DNA from: an uncultured Bacteroidota bacterium | Lineage (GTDB): Bacteria; Bacteroidota; Bacteroidia; Chitinophagales; Chitinophagaceae | NCBI GenBank assembly: GCA_903887005.1 | Contig: CAISOH010000067.1 | Coordinates: 1-64,000 of the forward strand | DNA: 64,000 nucleotides | Reading direction: 5' to 3' | Shown here: positions 35,454 to 44,948 of the stretch, one piece after another | How the letters are laid out: each line of letters starts with the position of its first letter | How positions within the stretch are numbered: the first letter of the stretch is position 1 | The notes under the pieces: generated by a model | What the model was told of the DNA's origin: nothing | The model's database searches: none | Seen by the model: the letters and a program-made list of their open reading frames with translations, nothing else | Translations under genes and position numbers: made by a program

Positions 35454-37430
35454 TTAATACCCTGACAATTTCTGCACACAACTATCTAATCTGCTGCTGG
35501 CCATAAAGTTTTGTTCCAGTTCTAAAGCAAATGGTATTGGCGTATCTAAACCTGCACAACGCACAATGGGTGCATCCAGTGATTCAAAACAGTTTTCAGC
35601 TATCCATGCCGTCAATTCGCCTCCTATACCACCAGTGAGCGTGTCCTCATGCAGCACTAACACCTTACCGGTGCGCAGCACAGATTCGCGAATAGCCGTG
35701 TAATCCAGCGGTAATAAAGTACGCAGATCGAGTATATCAAAGGATACATCGTTATGTTTTGCTGCATAATCCATAGCCCAATGCACCCCCAAGCCATAGG
35801 TAATGATACTTATATCACTTCCCTGCTGCACCAGCCTTGCCTTGCCTATTTCAATAGTATAATAACCATCCGGCACATGTCCGCTTATGGCCCGGTATAA
35901 TGCCTTATGCTCAAAAAACAATACCGGGTTAGGGTCTTCAATAGCTGCTATCATCAGTCCCTTGGCGTCTTCCGGAGTAGAAGGATAGACCACTTTAAGC
36001 CCCGGAGTATGCACAAACCATGCCTCGTTGCTTTGCGAGTGAAACGGCCCTGCGCCCACCCCGCCGCCTGTGGGCATTCGTATCACCACATCGGCATTCT
36101 GTCCCCAGCGATAGTGTATCTTGGCAAGATTGTTGATGATCTGGTTAAAACCCACTGTTACAAAATCCGCAAACTGCATTTCCATCATCGCCTTATATCC
36201 TTTGATGGAAAGCCCTAATGCCGCGCCTACAATAGCGCTTTCACATAATGGCGTATTGCGTACCCGCTCTTTCCCGAAAAGCTGCAAAAACCCTTCGGTC
36301 ACCTTAAACGCCCCGCCATATTCCGCAATGTCCTGACCCATTAAAATGAGATTAGGGAAGCGTTCCATACTTTCCCGCAGCCCATCGCTGATGGCCTGTA
36401 TGAATTTCTTTTCCACTCCGGAAGAAGAGGGTTTTACCACTGGCAATGTAACAGGGGCATATACATCTGCCAGTTCTTCCTCCGTGTCAGGCTGAATGTG
36501 CGGGGCGTCAAATCCCGCCGCCAGCCCCTCTTCTATTTCTTTTTGTATCGTTTCTTTGATAAGCGCTATTTGTTTGTGGTCAAGTATCTTTTCGTCCTTC
36601 AGATACTGTTCAAAATTAATCACAGGGTCTTTTTTGCCCCATTCCACAAACAGTTCTTTGGGCACATATTTTACACCACTGGCCTCTTCATGACCCCGCA
36701 TACGGAAAGTCATGCATTCCACCAATATGGGCTTCTGTTCATTGATACAATACTGGCGGGCCATAATCAGTTCGTTATAAACTTCAAGGATGTTATTGCC
36801 ATCAATGGTAATACCCTTCATGCCATATCCTATGGCCTTATCAGCCAGCTGTTTACATACAAACTGCTCGCTTACAGGTGTGCTTAGTCCGTAGCCATTA
36901 TTTTCTATCAGAAATATTACCGGCAGGCCCCAGACCGCGGCCACATTCAGCGCCTCATGAAAATCGCCCTCGCTGGTGCCGCCATCTCCGCAGAATGCAA
37001 GCGATACTTTCTTTTCTTTTTTAAGCTTGTGCGCCAGCGCCACTCCGTCTGAAATAGCCATTTGCGGGCCAAGGTGCGATATCATGCCGCATATATGATA
37101 TTCATTAGCGCCAAAATGGAAAGACCGTTCACGACCCTTGCTAAACCCTTCTTTACGTCCCTGCCATTGCATGAACAGCTTATCAAAAGGCATTTTACGC
37201 GCAGTAAACACACCAAGGTTGCGGTGCATGGGCATAATATATTCATCTTCATCAAGGGCGAGGGTAGCGCCAACTGAAATTGCTTCCTGCCCAATGCCGC
37301 TAAACCATTTGCTCACCCTGCCCTGGCGCAGTAATACCAGCATTTTTTCTTCTATGATCCTGGGCTTTACCAGTTCTGTATATAAATGGACGAGTTGATT
37401 ATCAGTAAAGCTGGTACGGTCAAATTGCAT
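35454..37430 (-). CDS. 2-oxoacid dehydrogenase E1, fused alpha and beta subunits
   Basis: A 658-residue fusion. Residues ~1-330 are the E1 alpha subunit with the ThDP motif GDGGTSEGDFHEALN (from residue 148) ending in IENN. Residues ~335-658 are E1 beta (GQDIAEYGGAFKVTEGFLQL, GKERVRNTPLCESAIVGAAL, MPTGGGVGAGPFHSQSNEAW, VLHEDTLTGGIGGELTAWI). E1 decarboxylates a 2-oxoacid and passes the acyl group to lipoyl-E2. The fused form is typical of Bacteroidota and is usually annotated as branched-chain 2-oxoisovalerate dehydrogenase; pyruvate cannot be excluded. E2 and E3 are not adjacent. Confidence 0.92.
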   Translation of the reverse strand: MQFDRTSFTDNQLVHLYTELVKPRIIEEKMLVLLRQGRVSKWFSGIGQEAISVGATLALDEDEYIMPMHRNLGVFTARKMPFDKLFMQWQGRKEGFSKGRERSFHFGANEYHICGMISHLGPQMAISDGVALAHKLKKEKKVSLAFCGDGGTSEGDFHEALNVAAVWGLPVIFLIENNGYGLSTPVSEQFVCKQLADKAIGYGMKGITIDGNNILEVYNELIMARQYCINEQKPILVECMTFRMRGHEEASGVKYVPKELFVEWGKKDPVINFEQYLKDEKILDHKQIALIKETIQKEIEEGLAAGFDAPHIQPDTEEELADVYAPVTLPVVKPSSSGVEKKFIQAISDGLRESMERFPNLILMGQDIAEYGGAFKVTEGFLQLFGKERVRNTPLCESAIVGAALGLSIKGYKAMMEMQFADFVTVGFNQIINNLAKIHYRWGQNADVVIRMPTGGGVGAGPFHSQSNEAWFVHTPGLKVVYPSTPEDAKGLMIAAIEDPNPVLFFEHKALYRAISGHVPDGYYTIEIGKARLVQQGSDISIITYGLGVHWAMDYAAKHNDVSFDILDLRTLLPLDYTAIRESVLRTGKVLVLHEDTLTGGIGGELTAWIAENCFESLDAPIVRCAGLDTPIPFALELEQNFMASSRLDSCVQKLSGY

Positions 37431-37446
37431 ATGTACGATTTGAAAA

Positions 37447-37454
37447 CAAAAGTA
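37447..37454 (-). promoter_or_regulatory. Putative -7 box (TACTTTTG) for the E1 gene
   Basis: On the minus strand TACTTTTG lies 16 bases upstream of the E1 ATG and matches TAnnTTTG. The leader would be very short. Confidence 0.45.
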
Positions 37455-37681
37455 ATACGGAAATGGGTTGATAGGTTATGTTACATCGGCTTGTAATTGT
37501 GTATAAACGATAACTTTGCATCGCCATGTCCAGTTTATTTGAAGAATAGTACATGTTTGCTGGCTTTAGCATAATCAATGAATTAAATTTGATATCCTGA
37601 TTATAAACATCTCAATTCCCTTACAATTGTTAAAAGTTCCTCTTACTTTCTTCTTATACAATAAAATGTAAAGGAAGTTGT

Positions 37682-37689
37682 TACTTTTG
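37682..37689 (+). promoter_or_regulatory. Putative -7 box (TACTTTTG) for lepB
   Basis: TACTTTTG ends 20 bases before the lepB ATG and fits TAnnTTTG. A TTG 3 bases upstream is too close to be a -33 element. Confidence 0.45.
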
Positions 37690-37709
37690 GAGACAATAAT
37701 TCAGCCCGC

Positions 37710-38873
37710 ATGGCAATAAATCCAAAAAAGAAAAAGTCGGTTTTACGCGAATGGTTAGACGCCGGTATATTCGCAATAGTTGCCGCAACATTGATTCGCA
37801 CCTTCTTTTTTGAAGCATATACTATACCTACCGGGTCAATGGAAGGTACTATGCTGGTAAATGATTACCTGTTTGTAAGTAAGTTGTCTTATGGTCCACG
37901 CATTCCCATGACGCCACTTGCCGTGCCATTGGTACATAATACTATGCCATTTACGGGTACTAAATCCTACACAGAAGCCGTTCAATGGAAATATCATCGT
38001 ATTCCAGGTTTCGGGCATGTGGAGCGCAATGACGTAGTGGTATTTAACTACCCATGCGGAGATACCGTAATGGCGGAGGTGCCCGAACAGGATTATTACC
38101 AGGCATGCAGGGCGGCAGGCCGGGGCAGGATACTTGATAAATATACCATTATTACCCGACCCATTGATAAAAAAGAAAACTATATCAAGCGGTGTATCGG
38201 TTTGCCTGGAGATGTGCTTGAAATAAAAAATGCACGGGTATATATTAACGGGGCCCCAAACATATTATACCCTCATTCCAAACTGAATTATTTAGTAAGG
38301 ACAAACGGCAGTATGCCGGCTGTTGACGACAACCTGGAAATGACATTAATGATCAATAATGGCCAGTATATTTATAACCTTGCCAATGACCAGGTGGACG
38401 TAATAAAAAAAGCGCCCAATGTCGTATCTGTTGACCTGTTTTTAAACACACCCGCAGGAGCGTCGCCTTCCGATCCCGCGGAATGGGTATTCCCGCTTGA
38501 TACTGCTAATTATAAATGGAACCGTGATAATTTCGGGCCTTTAACCATTCCAAAAGAGGGGGCCACGGTGGATCTTACTTCTCATAATATATCTATTTAC
38601 CGCCGCATCATCAGGAATTATGAGGGTAATACCCTCGATGAAAAAGATGGTAAGTTCCTGATTAACGGAAAAGAAACCACATCCTATACCTTCAAAATGG
38701 ATTACTACTGGATGATGGGGGATAACCGCCACAATTCGCTTGATTCAAGGTATTGGGGTTTTGTTCCTGTGGACCATGTGGTAGGTAAGGCATGGTTTGT
38801 ATGGTTTAGCGGCGGCACAGATGGCATTCGCTGGAAGCGGCTGTTTCACGGCATCCATTCATTGGAGCAGTAG
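37710..38873 (+). CDS. lepB: Signal peptidase I
   Basis: A 387-residue inner membrane serine protease that removes signal peptides of exported proteins. One membrane anchor is visible (FAIVAATLIRTFFFEA, residues ~20-36). The catalytic Ser43 is in TGSMEGTM, the general base Lys160 in NYIKRCIGLPGD, and the conserved box E is MGDNRHNSLDSRYWG. An insert of over 100 residues between boxes D and E is usual for Bacteroidota. The 325 bases after it hold only repeats. Confidence 0.95.
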   Translation: MAINPKKKKSVLREWLDAGIFAIVAATLIRTFFFEAYTIPTGSMEGTMLVNDYLFVSKLSYGPRIPMTPLAVPLVHNTMPFTGTKSYTEAVQWKYHRIPGFGHVERNDVVVFNYPCGDTVMAEVPEQDYYQACRAAGRGRILDKYTIITRPIDKKENYIKRCIGLPGDVLEIKNARVYINGAPNILYPHSKLNYLVRTNGSMPAVDDNLEMTLMINNGQYIYNLANDQVDVIKKAPNVVSVDLFLNTPAGASPSDPAEWVFPLDTANYKWNRDNFGPLTIPKEGATVDLTSHNISIYRRIIRNYEGNTLDEKDGKFLINGKETTSYTFKMDYYWMMGDNRHNSLDSRYWGFVPVDHVVGKAWFVWFSGGTDGIRWKRLFHGIHSLEQ

Positions 38874-38891
38874 TTTAGTAGAAAGTATTTG

Positions 38892-38920
38892 GTAGATAGT
38901 AGTTAGTCCATAGTAGATAG
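38892..38920. repeat. Left arm of a 29-bp inverted repeat pair
   Basis: The 29 bases here (GTAGATAGTAGTTAGTCCAT then AGTAGATAG) are perfectly complementary to 39151-39179. The arms are 230 bases apart and enclose the hairpin at 39006. Confidence 0.8.
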
Positions 38921-39005
38921 TCATGAGTAGTGATACCGGTTATCGTTGTTAAATTGTTTGATAGCAGCTATGAATTTTCCAGATGTGAAAATGCTGGCCG
39001 GATAA

Positions 39006-39038
39006 AGATTTGACAACTTTTGAGAAGTTGTCAAATCT
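39006..39038. repeat. Perfect 14-bp intergenic hairpin, AGATTTGACAACTT
   Basis: AGATTTGACAACTT (39006-39019) pairs exactly with 39025-39038 around the loop TTGAG. It belongs to the same family as 11477-11513 and 14262-14296. It lies within the lepB to S4-gene gap (38874-39198), which otherwise holds no gene. Confidence 0.75.
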
Positions 39039-39124
39039 GCACAGGCGAAAGTGATAACATGTTGTCTTCTTTTTTGCAAATAGCGCCTATTTATTAATGA
39101 CCTTACGCTTTTTACAGACAGATT

Positions 39125-39195
39125 AATAACTAACCACTATCTGCTAACCGCTATCTACTATGGACTAACTACTATCTACTAACTACTATCTACTT
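39125..39195. repeat. ACTATCTACT repeat tract including the right arm of the 29-bp inverted repeat
   Basis: Several ACTATCTACTAACTACTATC-like units run up to the start of the Hsp15-like gene. The segment 39151-39179 is the exact inverse of 38892-38920. Confidence 0.7.
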
Positions 39196-39198
39196 CAA

Positions 39199-39585
39199 AT
39201 GGACAAACTAAGACTCGACAAATATCTTTGGGCTATACGTATTTTCAAAACCCGTAGCCAGGCAACTGATGCTATAGATGATGGTAAAGTGAAATGGAAT
39301 AATGCGAATGTAAAACCATCACGGAACGTATCTGTTGGCGACCGTTATACTATTAAAACCCCTGCGCGCCGCTGGACAATAGAAGTAACCGGCTTGTTGC
39401 ACAACAGGGTAAGTTATGAAGAAGCCATAAAATACTATTCAGATATTACATCAGAAGAAGATAAACAACTAAACCAGCATATAGGTACCAGCTTTTATAC
39501 CGGAAAACGCTTAAGTAAAACAGGCCACCCCACAAAAAAACAACGGCGCGACCTGGAAGGTTTTTTTGACGGGGATAGTGATTAA
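39199..39585 (+). CDS. Hsp15-like S4 domain RNA-binding protein
   Basis: A 128-residue protein with an N-terminal S4 domain (LRLDKYLWAIRIFKTRSQAT, then GKVKWNNANVKPSRNVSVGD) and a basic C-terminal tail (RLSKTGHPTKKQRRDLEGF). The layout and length match HslR/Hsp15, which binds free 50S subunits carrying nascent chains and rescues stalled ribosomes under heat shock. The RPTKKxRR-type tail is conserved in the family. Confidence 0.9.
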   Translation: MDKLRLDKYLWAIRIFKTRSQATDAIDDGKVKWNNANVKPSRNVSVGDRYTIKTPARRWTIEVTGLLHNRVSYEEAIKYYSDITSEEDKQLNQHIGTSFYTGKRLSKTGHPTKKQRRDLEGFFDGDSD

Positions 39586-39798
39586 GGAACATTGACAAAT
39601 AAATCCGGCAAGTTGGGCGGTTATTTTTTTCCAATAACCAAAGCTTTTTTTAATAGTCATAGCATATTCAATGGCCAAAGCTTTTGCGAAAGCATGTTAA
39701 TGAAGGCTATAGCGAAAGGCGCTTTCATAGTTCCTTTGCATAGTTTTTACTGACGCCCATATAAGAAATTGACTATTCCCCCAATACAACAATTGCCG

Positions 39799-39806
39799 TA
39801 TCTTTG
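39799..39806 (+). promoter_or_regulatory. Putative -7 box (TATCTTTG) for ctpA
   Basis: TATCTTTG is a full match to TAnnTTTG and ends 17 bases before the ATG; a TTG at 39769-39771 is somewhat far for a -33 element. Confidence 0.5.
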
Positions 39807-39823
39807 CACGCAGTTTTCTGATA

Positions 39824-41440
39824 ATGGATGCATATAGAAGGGGTAGATTGAAAATCTGGGCGCCGTTTTTATTGCCACTGGTATTAACCCTTGGTATGGT
39901 TATCGGTTTTAAGCTGCGTGATTCTTTGCGTAGTAAACGCCGGCTGGATGAAATAATAGACCTCATTAAAGACAAATACGTTGACACAGTAAATAATAAA
40001 CTGCTTTATAAAGACGCCCTTGGCGGCATACTCAAATCTCTTGATCCCCATACTGTATTTATTCCTGTTGAAGAGGTGCAGGGCGTAAATGACGACCTTG
40101 ACGGTGGTTTCTCCGGCATAGGTGTTGAGTTTTCCATTATCCGCGATACCATAGAGGTAACCAATGTTATAGAAAATGGCCCTTCTGCACATGCCGGGGT
40201 GGAAACAGGCGACCAATTTATAAAAGTGGGTGATAGCCTTGTTGCAGGGATTAATATTACTTCAGGCCGTATTATTCGTTTGCTGAAAGGCCGGCAGCAC
40301 AGTGATATATTTGTTACCATCAGGCGCCCGGGAATTGATTCATTAAAGCATTTCCCGATTACCCGCGACATAATACCCATTTATAGTGTTGATGCGAGTA
40401 TCATGCTGGATAGTATTACCGGGTTTATTAAGATAAACCGGTTTAGCGCCACTACTTATGATGAATTCAGCACAGCGCTGAAAAAGCTGATGGCACAGGG
40501 TGCCAGCCGGCTGGTACTGGACCTTCGCGATAATCCGGGTGGATATTTAGATGCCGCCACATCCATTGCTGATAATTTCCTCGATGACAATAAACTGATT
40601 GTTTATACAAAGGGTTTACACGCGCCAAAAACCGAGTATAAAGCAGGCGAAAAAGGTGTGTTTGAAAGCGGGAGGCTGGCTGTTTTAGTGGATGAAGGTT
40701 CTGCATCTGCCAGTGAGATACTGGCAGGCTCAATCCAGGATTGGGACAGGGGCGTGATTTTAGGCAGGAGATCCTTTGGAAAAGGGCTGGTGCAAAAACA
40801 ATATGAATTGCCTGATGGATCTGCATTACGCCTTACCATAGCTAAATATTATACTCCATCCGGCCGCTGCATACAGCGCTCTTTCGCTAAAGGCAGGGAT
40901 GCTTATATGAATGACTATGAAAAAAGATTTGAAACCGGCGAACTTACCGGTAATGACAGCATTTCGCCAGGGGATACAATGCGTTACTATACCTCAAATC
41001 ACAGGCTGGTGTATGGCGGCGGCGGTATAAAGCCCGATGTGTATGTTCCTTATGATACATCTCATCTGTCATCCGGATTATATACAATGATATACAGCCC
41101 GGAAATGAAAGCGGCGATATGGGATTACTTCATACATAACCGGGCAAAGCTCAAATATAAGAGTATCGCGGATTTCATACAGCATTTTGACGGACAGGAA
41201 CAGGTAAAAGATAATTACCTTGCAATGCTTGAGCCTGCCATTCGTAAAAAGGTTATTAAAGAACTTTCCAAACCTGTAAATGATGATTACCTGTTACTTC
41301 AGGTAAAGGCACAGGTAGCGCGGTTCCTGTTCCGGGATAATGGATACTATGCCATAAGCCTGAAGGAAGATAATGTAGTGAATAAAGCACTTGAAGTATT
41401 GAACAGCGACCAGTATTCACAATTGATAAGCGGGAAGTGA
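39824..41440 (+). CDS. ctpA: C-terminal processing peptidase, S41 family
   Basis: A 538-residue protease with an N-terminal membrane anchor (about residues 10-28). A PDZ domain follows (FSGIGVEFSIIRDTIEVTNV, GVETGDQFIKVGDSLV). The catalytic domain carries VLDLRDNPGGYLDAA, the nucleophile Ser in DEGSASASEILAGSIQDWD and the Lys in GRRSFGKGLVQKQY. The C-terminal ~150 residues are the helical DUF3340-type tail. It degrades or trims envelope proteins. The last 24 bases overlap the stop of the convergent HsdR_N gene. Confidence 0.93.
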   Translation: MDAYRRGRLKIWAPFLLPLVLTLGMVIGFKLRDSLRSKRRLDEIIDLIKDKYVDTVNNKLLYKDALGGILKSLDPHTVFIPVEEVQGVNDDLDGGFSGIGVEFSIIRDTIEVTNVIENGPSAHAGVETGDQFIKVGDSLVAGINITSGRIIRLLKGRQHSDIFVTIRRPGIDSLKHFPITRDIIPIYSVDASIMLDSITGFIKINRFSATTYDEFSTALKKLMAQGASRLVLDLRDNPGGYLDAATSIADNFLDDNKLIVYTKGLHAPKTEYKAGEKGVFESGRLAVLVDEGSASASEILAGSIQDWDRGVILGRRSFGKGLVQKQYELPDGSALRLTIAKYYTPSGRCIQRSFAKGRDAYMNDYEKRFETGELTGNDSISPGDTMRYYTSNHRLVYGGGGIKPDVYVPYDTSHLSSGLYTMIYSPEMKAAIWDYFIHNRAKLKYKSIADFIQHFDGQEQVKDNYLAMLEPAIRKKVIKELSKPVNDDYLLLQVKAQVARFLFRDNGYYAISLKEDNVVNKALEVLNSDQYSQLISGK

Positions 41441-41860
41441 GTCCAGCCACTTAATATTTTCCACATCGCAGGCGTCCGCGCAAAAAGTCTGGTGGCCATT
41501 GGTAAGCAGCCAGTAATTACTTTGTACAATGCGTTGGTAATTGAGTAACTGGTGCAGTGTTTTTTCAGAGACAGGCACTTCCGGCGCTTTACATTCCACC
41601 AGCATCCAGGGCTTATGATCGCGGCTATATACCACTATGTCAAATCGCTTGCTGAGATTACCTACAAGTATAGTTTTTTCAACTGCCAATAAAGAAGCGG
41701 GGTATTGCATCACGCAAGTTAAATATTGTATCATATACTGCCGCACATGCTCTTCCGGAGTAAGGATTATCCATTTTTTGCGGATAGGGTCAAAGACAGA
41801 TGTCTTATCATCTGTACGTTGTAGTTTTAATTGGATGTTGGAGAAGTTAAGGGAAATCAT
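41417..41860 (-). CDS. Type I restriction HsdR N-terminal domain-like protein
   Basis: A 147-residue stand-alone nuclease-fold protein. The PD-(D/E)XK core is visible as RFDIVVYSRDHKPWMLVECK (about residues 75-95) and is followed by LHQLLNYQRIVQSNYWLLTN. It resembles the HSDR_N domain, but no helicase, methylase or specificity gene is near. Small single-domain forms are widespread in Bacteroidota and are of unknown function. It overlaps ctpA by 24 bases at the 3' ends. Confidence 0.85.
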   Translation of the reverse strand: MISLNFSNIQLKLQRTDDKTSVFDPIRKKWIILTPEEHVRQYMIQYLTCVMQYPASLLAVEKTILVGNLSKRFDIVVYSRDHKPWMLVECKAPEVPVSEKTLHQLLNYQRIVQSNYWLLTNGHQTFCADACDVENIKWLDSLPAYQL

Positions 41861-41977
41861 TTAATGTCAAAAGTATTAACTTTCTGATTATTAATTTTTT
41901 GATAAATCAATATTGTATGATCTCTGCTCACTTCCGCATTTCTCTTTTGACTAATGAAAACATCTTATCTTTAATCT

Positions 41978-42748
41978 ATGAAAACCAAAAAAGAGATTGT
42001 AGAAAACTGGCTGCCGAGATATACAGGGCAGGCGCTCAAAGATTTTGGTGAATACATACTACTATGCAACTTCAGCAATTATGTAACGCTTTTTGCCGAG
42101 ATGCATAAAGTGCCTGTTGTTGGTTTAGACAAACCTATGCAATGCGCTACTGCTGCGGATATTACTATCATAAACTTTGGTATGGGCAGCCCCGGCGCGG
42201 CAACAATGATGGATTTGCTTTCCGCCATCACTCCCAAGGCTGTTCTGTTTCTTGGTAAGTGCGGTGGGCTGAAAAAGAAAAATAAAGTGGGAGACCTGAT
42301 CCTGCCAATCGCAGCAATAAGAGGCGATGGTACCAGTAATGATTATTTTCCGCCTGAGGTGCCTGCATTACCCTCATTTGCATTGCAAAAAGCTATTTCC
42401 ACCACCATCCGCGACTATAAACGCGATTATTGGACCGGCACTGTATATACCACCAACCGGCGCGTATGGGAACATGATGAAGTATTCAAAACATACCTGA
42501 GAAAAATACGCGCGATGGCGATAGACATGGAGACCGCAACCATATTTACTACCGGCTTTTTTAATAAAATACCCACCGGCGCATTGCTGCTTGTATCAGA
42601 CCAGCCCATGGTGCCGGAAGGTATAAAAACAACGGACAGTGATACCCTCGTTACAAAAAATTACCTCGAAACACACCTCCAGATAGGCATAGATTCATTA
42701 AAGCAACTGATAAACCAGGGGCTTACAGTAAAGCACCTGAAATTTTAA
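41978..42748 (+). CDS. amn: AMP nucleosidase
   Basis: A 256-residue enzyme that splits AMP into adenine and ribose 5-phosphate. The fold is the PNP/UDP phosphorylase type with LFLGKCGGLKKKNKVGDLIL (about residues 88-107), YFPPEVPALPSF and the late AMAIDMETATIFTTGFFN. The short length and GKCGGLK motif match the Bacteroidetes form, not the ~480-residue E. coli Amn. The downstream ABC ATPase begins in its stop codon (TAATG). Confidence 0.92.
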   Translation: MKTKKEIVENWLPRYTGQALKDFGEYILLCNFSNYVTLFAEMHKVPVVGLDKPMQCATAADITIINFGMGSPGAATMMDLLSAITPKAVLFLGKCGGLKKKNKVGDLILPIAAIRGDGTSNDYFPPEVPALPSFALQKAISTTIRDYKRDYWTGTVYTTNRRVWEHDEVFKTYLRKIRAMAIDMETATIFTTGFFNKIPTGALLLVSDQPMVPEGIKTTDSDTLVTKNYLETHLQIGIDSLKQLINQGLTVKHLKF

Positions 42749-44439
42749 TGCCCGGGGAAAATACCATATTGTCAGTAAGTGGCCTGAGGGTAACATTCAC
42801 AGGTAAAGAAACATTTACTGCGGTCAATAATATTTCCTTCACACTAAGTAAGGGCAAGACGCTCGCAATAGTAGGTGAAAGTGGTTCAGGGAAATCACTG
42901 ACTGCTCTTGCATTGATGGGCTTGTTGCCAAATACGGCAGTTCTTCAGGGAGATTTACTGCTGACTGCAAACGGTATTGGATCACAACTCACGGATCATA
43001 ACTTACAGATAATAAGAGGCAGAGATATCGGGATGGTATTCCAGGAGCCAATGAGTTCGCTGAACCCTGTTATGAAGATTGGCAAACAACTTGCAGAAGC
43101 GATACTTACCCACCAGAAAATCACAAATACCGCAGGTAAGCAGCTTGCCATAGACTGGCTGGATAAAGTGCATTTGCCTGAACCCGAGAAAATGTATGAC
43201 CGATATCCGCACCAGCTGTCAGGCGGACAAAAACAGCGGGTGATGATAGCTATGGCGATGTGCAATCATCCTGCCCTGCTGATAGCGGATGAACCTACAA
43301 CCGCATTGGATGTTACTGTGCAACAGGAGATAATGCGGCTGATGCATTTTTTGCAGCAGGAGCATCAGTCGGCCATGATATTCATTACTCACGACCTTGC
43401 GCTTGCTGCAACGATTGCCGATGAGGTGCTGGTAATGTATAAAGGAGAAATGATGGAGTACGGCCCTGCATTACAAGTATTGAAAAAACCTCAGCACCCA
43501 TATACGCAGGCATTACTGGCTTGTAAGCCTTCCCCAGATAAAAAGGGTTATCGGCTGCCCATAGTTGCAGACTTTTTGGAAACGGATAAAATACAACAGC
43601 TGCCTGTAATACAAGTTCAGGCAACTTCTACTCAGGTTCACTCATCAACGCCTGAAACATTGCTCACTGTCAATAATCTGCGGATATGGTTTACGGAACA
43701 CAAAAGCCTGATGGGCAAGCCACTTAGTTATTTTAAGGCGGTTGATGATGTTTCATTCAAAATTAATAAAGGTGAAGTGATGGGGTTAGTGGGAGAAAGC
43801 GGCTGTGGTAAAAGTACATTAAGCCGTGCGCTCGTGGGATTGTTGCCAGCTCATAGCGGAGAAATACAGTTTAATGGGGAAGACCTTGTGAAGATACCAG
43901 CTAAAGAATGGAACAGGATAAGGCGGCAGATACAAATGATCTTCCAGGATCCCTACTCGTCACTTAATCCCCGCATGACGATCGGAGATATGCTTGCAGA
44001 GCCGATGATGGTACACGATATGGTTGCTAAAAATGAAATGCGTAGAGAAGCACTGCGGTTGCTCGACCTGGTACAACTGCCAGCAGATTCTTTCCATCGT
44101 TATCCCCACCAGTTTTCAGGCGGCCAGCGGCAACGGATAGGGATTGCCCGGGCCCTTGCGCTGCGGCCTCAATTGCTGATATGCGATGAAAGTGTTTCCG
44201 CGCTTGATGTAAGCATACAGGCGCAGATACTGAACCTGCTCAAAGACCTGCAGCAGGAATTTCAACTTACCTATCTCTTTATTTCCCACGACCTTTCCGT
44301 TGTTCATTACATCAGTGATCGGGTAATGGTGATGCATAACGGAAAGATAGTGGAGAGCGGAGATGCAGAGCAGGTGCTGATGCGGCCACAGGATGCATAT
44401 ACGAAGACACTGATTGAAGCAATACCTGAACGTTTTTAA
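42748..44439 (+). CDS. Duplicated ABC transporter ATPase, peptide/glutathione type
   Basis: A 563-residue fusion of two ABC ATPase domains of the DppD/DppF kind. Domain 1 has Walker A GESGSGKS (43-50), signature LSGGQKQR and Walker B LLIADEP. Domain 2 has Walker A GESGCGKS (about 348-355), signature FSGGQRQR and LLICDES. An oligopeptide-type C-terminal motif (PQHPYTQALLACKP) ends domain 1. This is the GsiA/YejF arrangement. No permease or binding protein gene is adjacent, so it must work with distant partners. It is linked by a 1-base overlap to amn. Confidence 0.93.
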   Translation: MPGENTILSVSGLRVTFTGKETFTAVNNISFTLSKGKTLAIVGESGSGKSLTALALMGLLPNTAVLQGDLLLTANGIGSQLTDHNLQIIRGRDIGMVFQEPMSSLNPVMKIGKQLAEAILTHQKITNTAGKQLAIDWLDKVHLPEPEKMYDRYPHQLSGGQKQRVMIAMAMCNHPALLIADEPTTALDVTVQQEIMRLMHFLQQEHQSAMIFITHDLALAATIADEVLVMYKGEMMEYGPALQVLKKPQHPYTQALLACKPSPDKKGYRLPIVADFLETDKIQQLPVIQVQATSTQVHSSTPETLLTVNNLRIWFTEHKSLMGKPLSYFKAVDDVSFKINKGEVMGLVGESGCGKSTLSRALVGLLPAHSGEIQFNGEDLVKIPAKEWNRIRRQIQMIFQDPYSSLNPRMTIGDMLAEPMMVHDMVAKNEMRREALRLLDLVQLPADSFHRYPHQFSGGQRQRIGIARALALRPQLLICDESVSALDVSIQAQILNLLKDLQQEFQLTYLFISHDLSVVHYISDRVMVMHNGKIVESGDAEQVLMRPQDAYTKTLIEAIPERF

Positions 44440-44442
44440 TAA

Positions 44443-44460
44443 AGGGCAGATTTTTGCCCT
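44443..44460 (+). terminator. Weak hairpin after the ABC gene
   Basis: AGGGCA (44443-44448) pairs with TGCCCT (44455-44460) around a T-rich loop, with no strong T-run after. It could attenuate transcription into the VOC gene. Confidence 0.4.
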
Positions 44461-44473
44461 CAAAAGTATTATT

Positions 44474-44875
44474 ATGATACAACACATACAGCTTACGGAA
44501 ATTATCCTTTACGTCAGCGACCAGGAAAAAAGTAAAGAGTTTTACGAACACATTTTTCGTGCGAAAGCGGACCTGCATGTTCCCGGAATGACAGAGTTTA
44601 TGATTTCAGGCAATTGTAAATTAGGGCTTATGCCCGAGGCTGGAATAGCTAAACTTCTTACCGGCAAAACACCGCATCCTGCAACAGGCAATGGAATACC
44701 GAGGTGCGAGTTGTACTTATACGTTGATGACATCGCATATGAGTTTGAAAATGCGCTGGAAAATGACGCAAAACTTATACAACCGGTTACCAATATGGAC
44801 TGGGGAGACTGCGTTTGTTATTTTTCAGACCCGGATGGGCATATTATTGCATTTGCCCAAAAGATTATGCAATAG
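44474..44875 (+). CDS. VOC family (glyoxalase/bleomycin-resistance) protein
   Basis: A 133-residue single-domain protein starting at 44474 (MIQHIQLTEIILYVSDQEKS); the frame is open to 44414 but the extension overlaps the ABC gene. The beta-alpha-beta-beta-beta halves are visible: YVSDQEKSKEFYEHIFRAKA and ELYLYVDDIAYEFENAL, ending in CYFSDPDGHIIAFAQ. The substrate cannot be told; it could be a glyoxalase-like or antibiotic-binding protein. Confidence 0.87.
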   Translation: MIQHIQLTEIILYVSDQEKSKEFYEHIFRAKADLHVPGMTEFMISGNCKLGLMPEAGIAKLLTGKTPHPATGNGIPRCELYLYVDDIAYEFENALENDAKLIQPVTNMDWGDCVCYFSDPDGHIIAFAQKIMQ

Positions 44876-44948
44876 GTTTTCAAATGTGGTTCTTTGATTT
44901 CTTTGTGTGAATTTTTTATCAATGAAAGCAATATCGATTTTCCACTAT

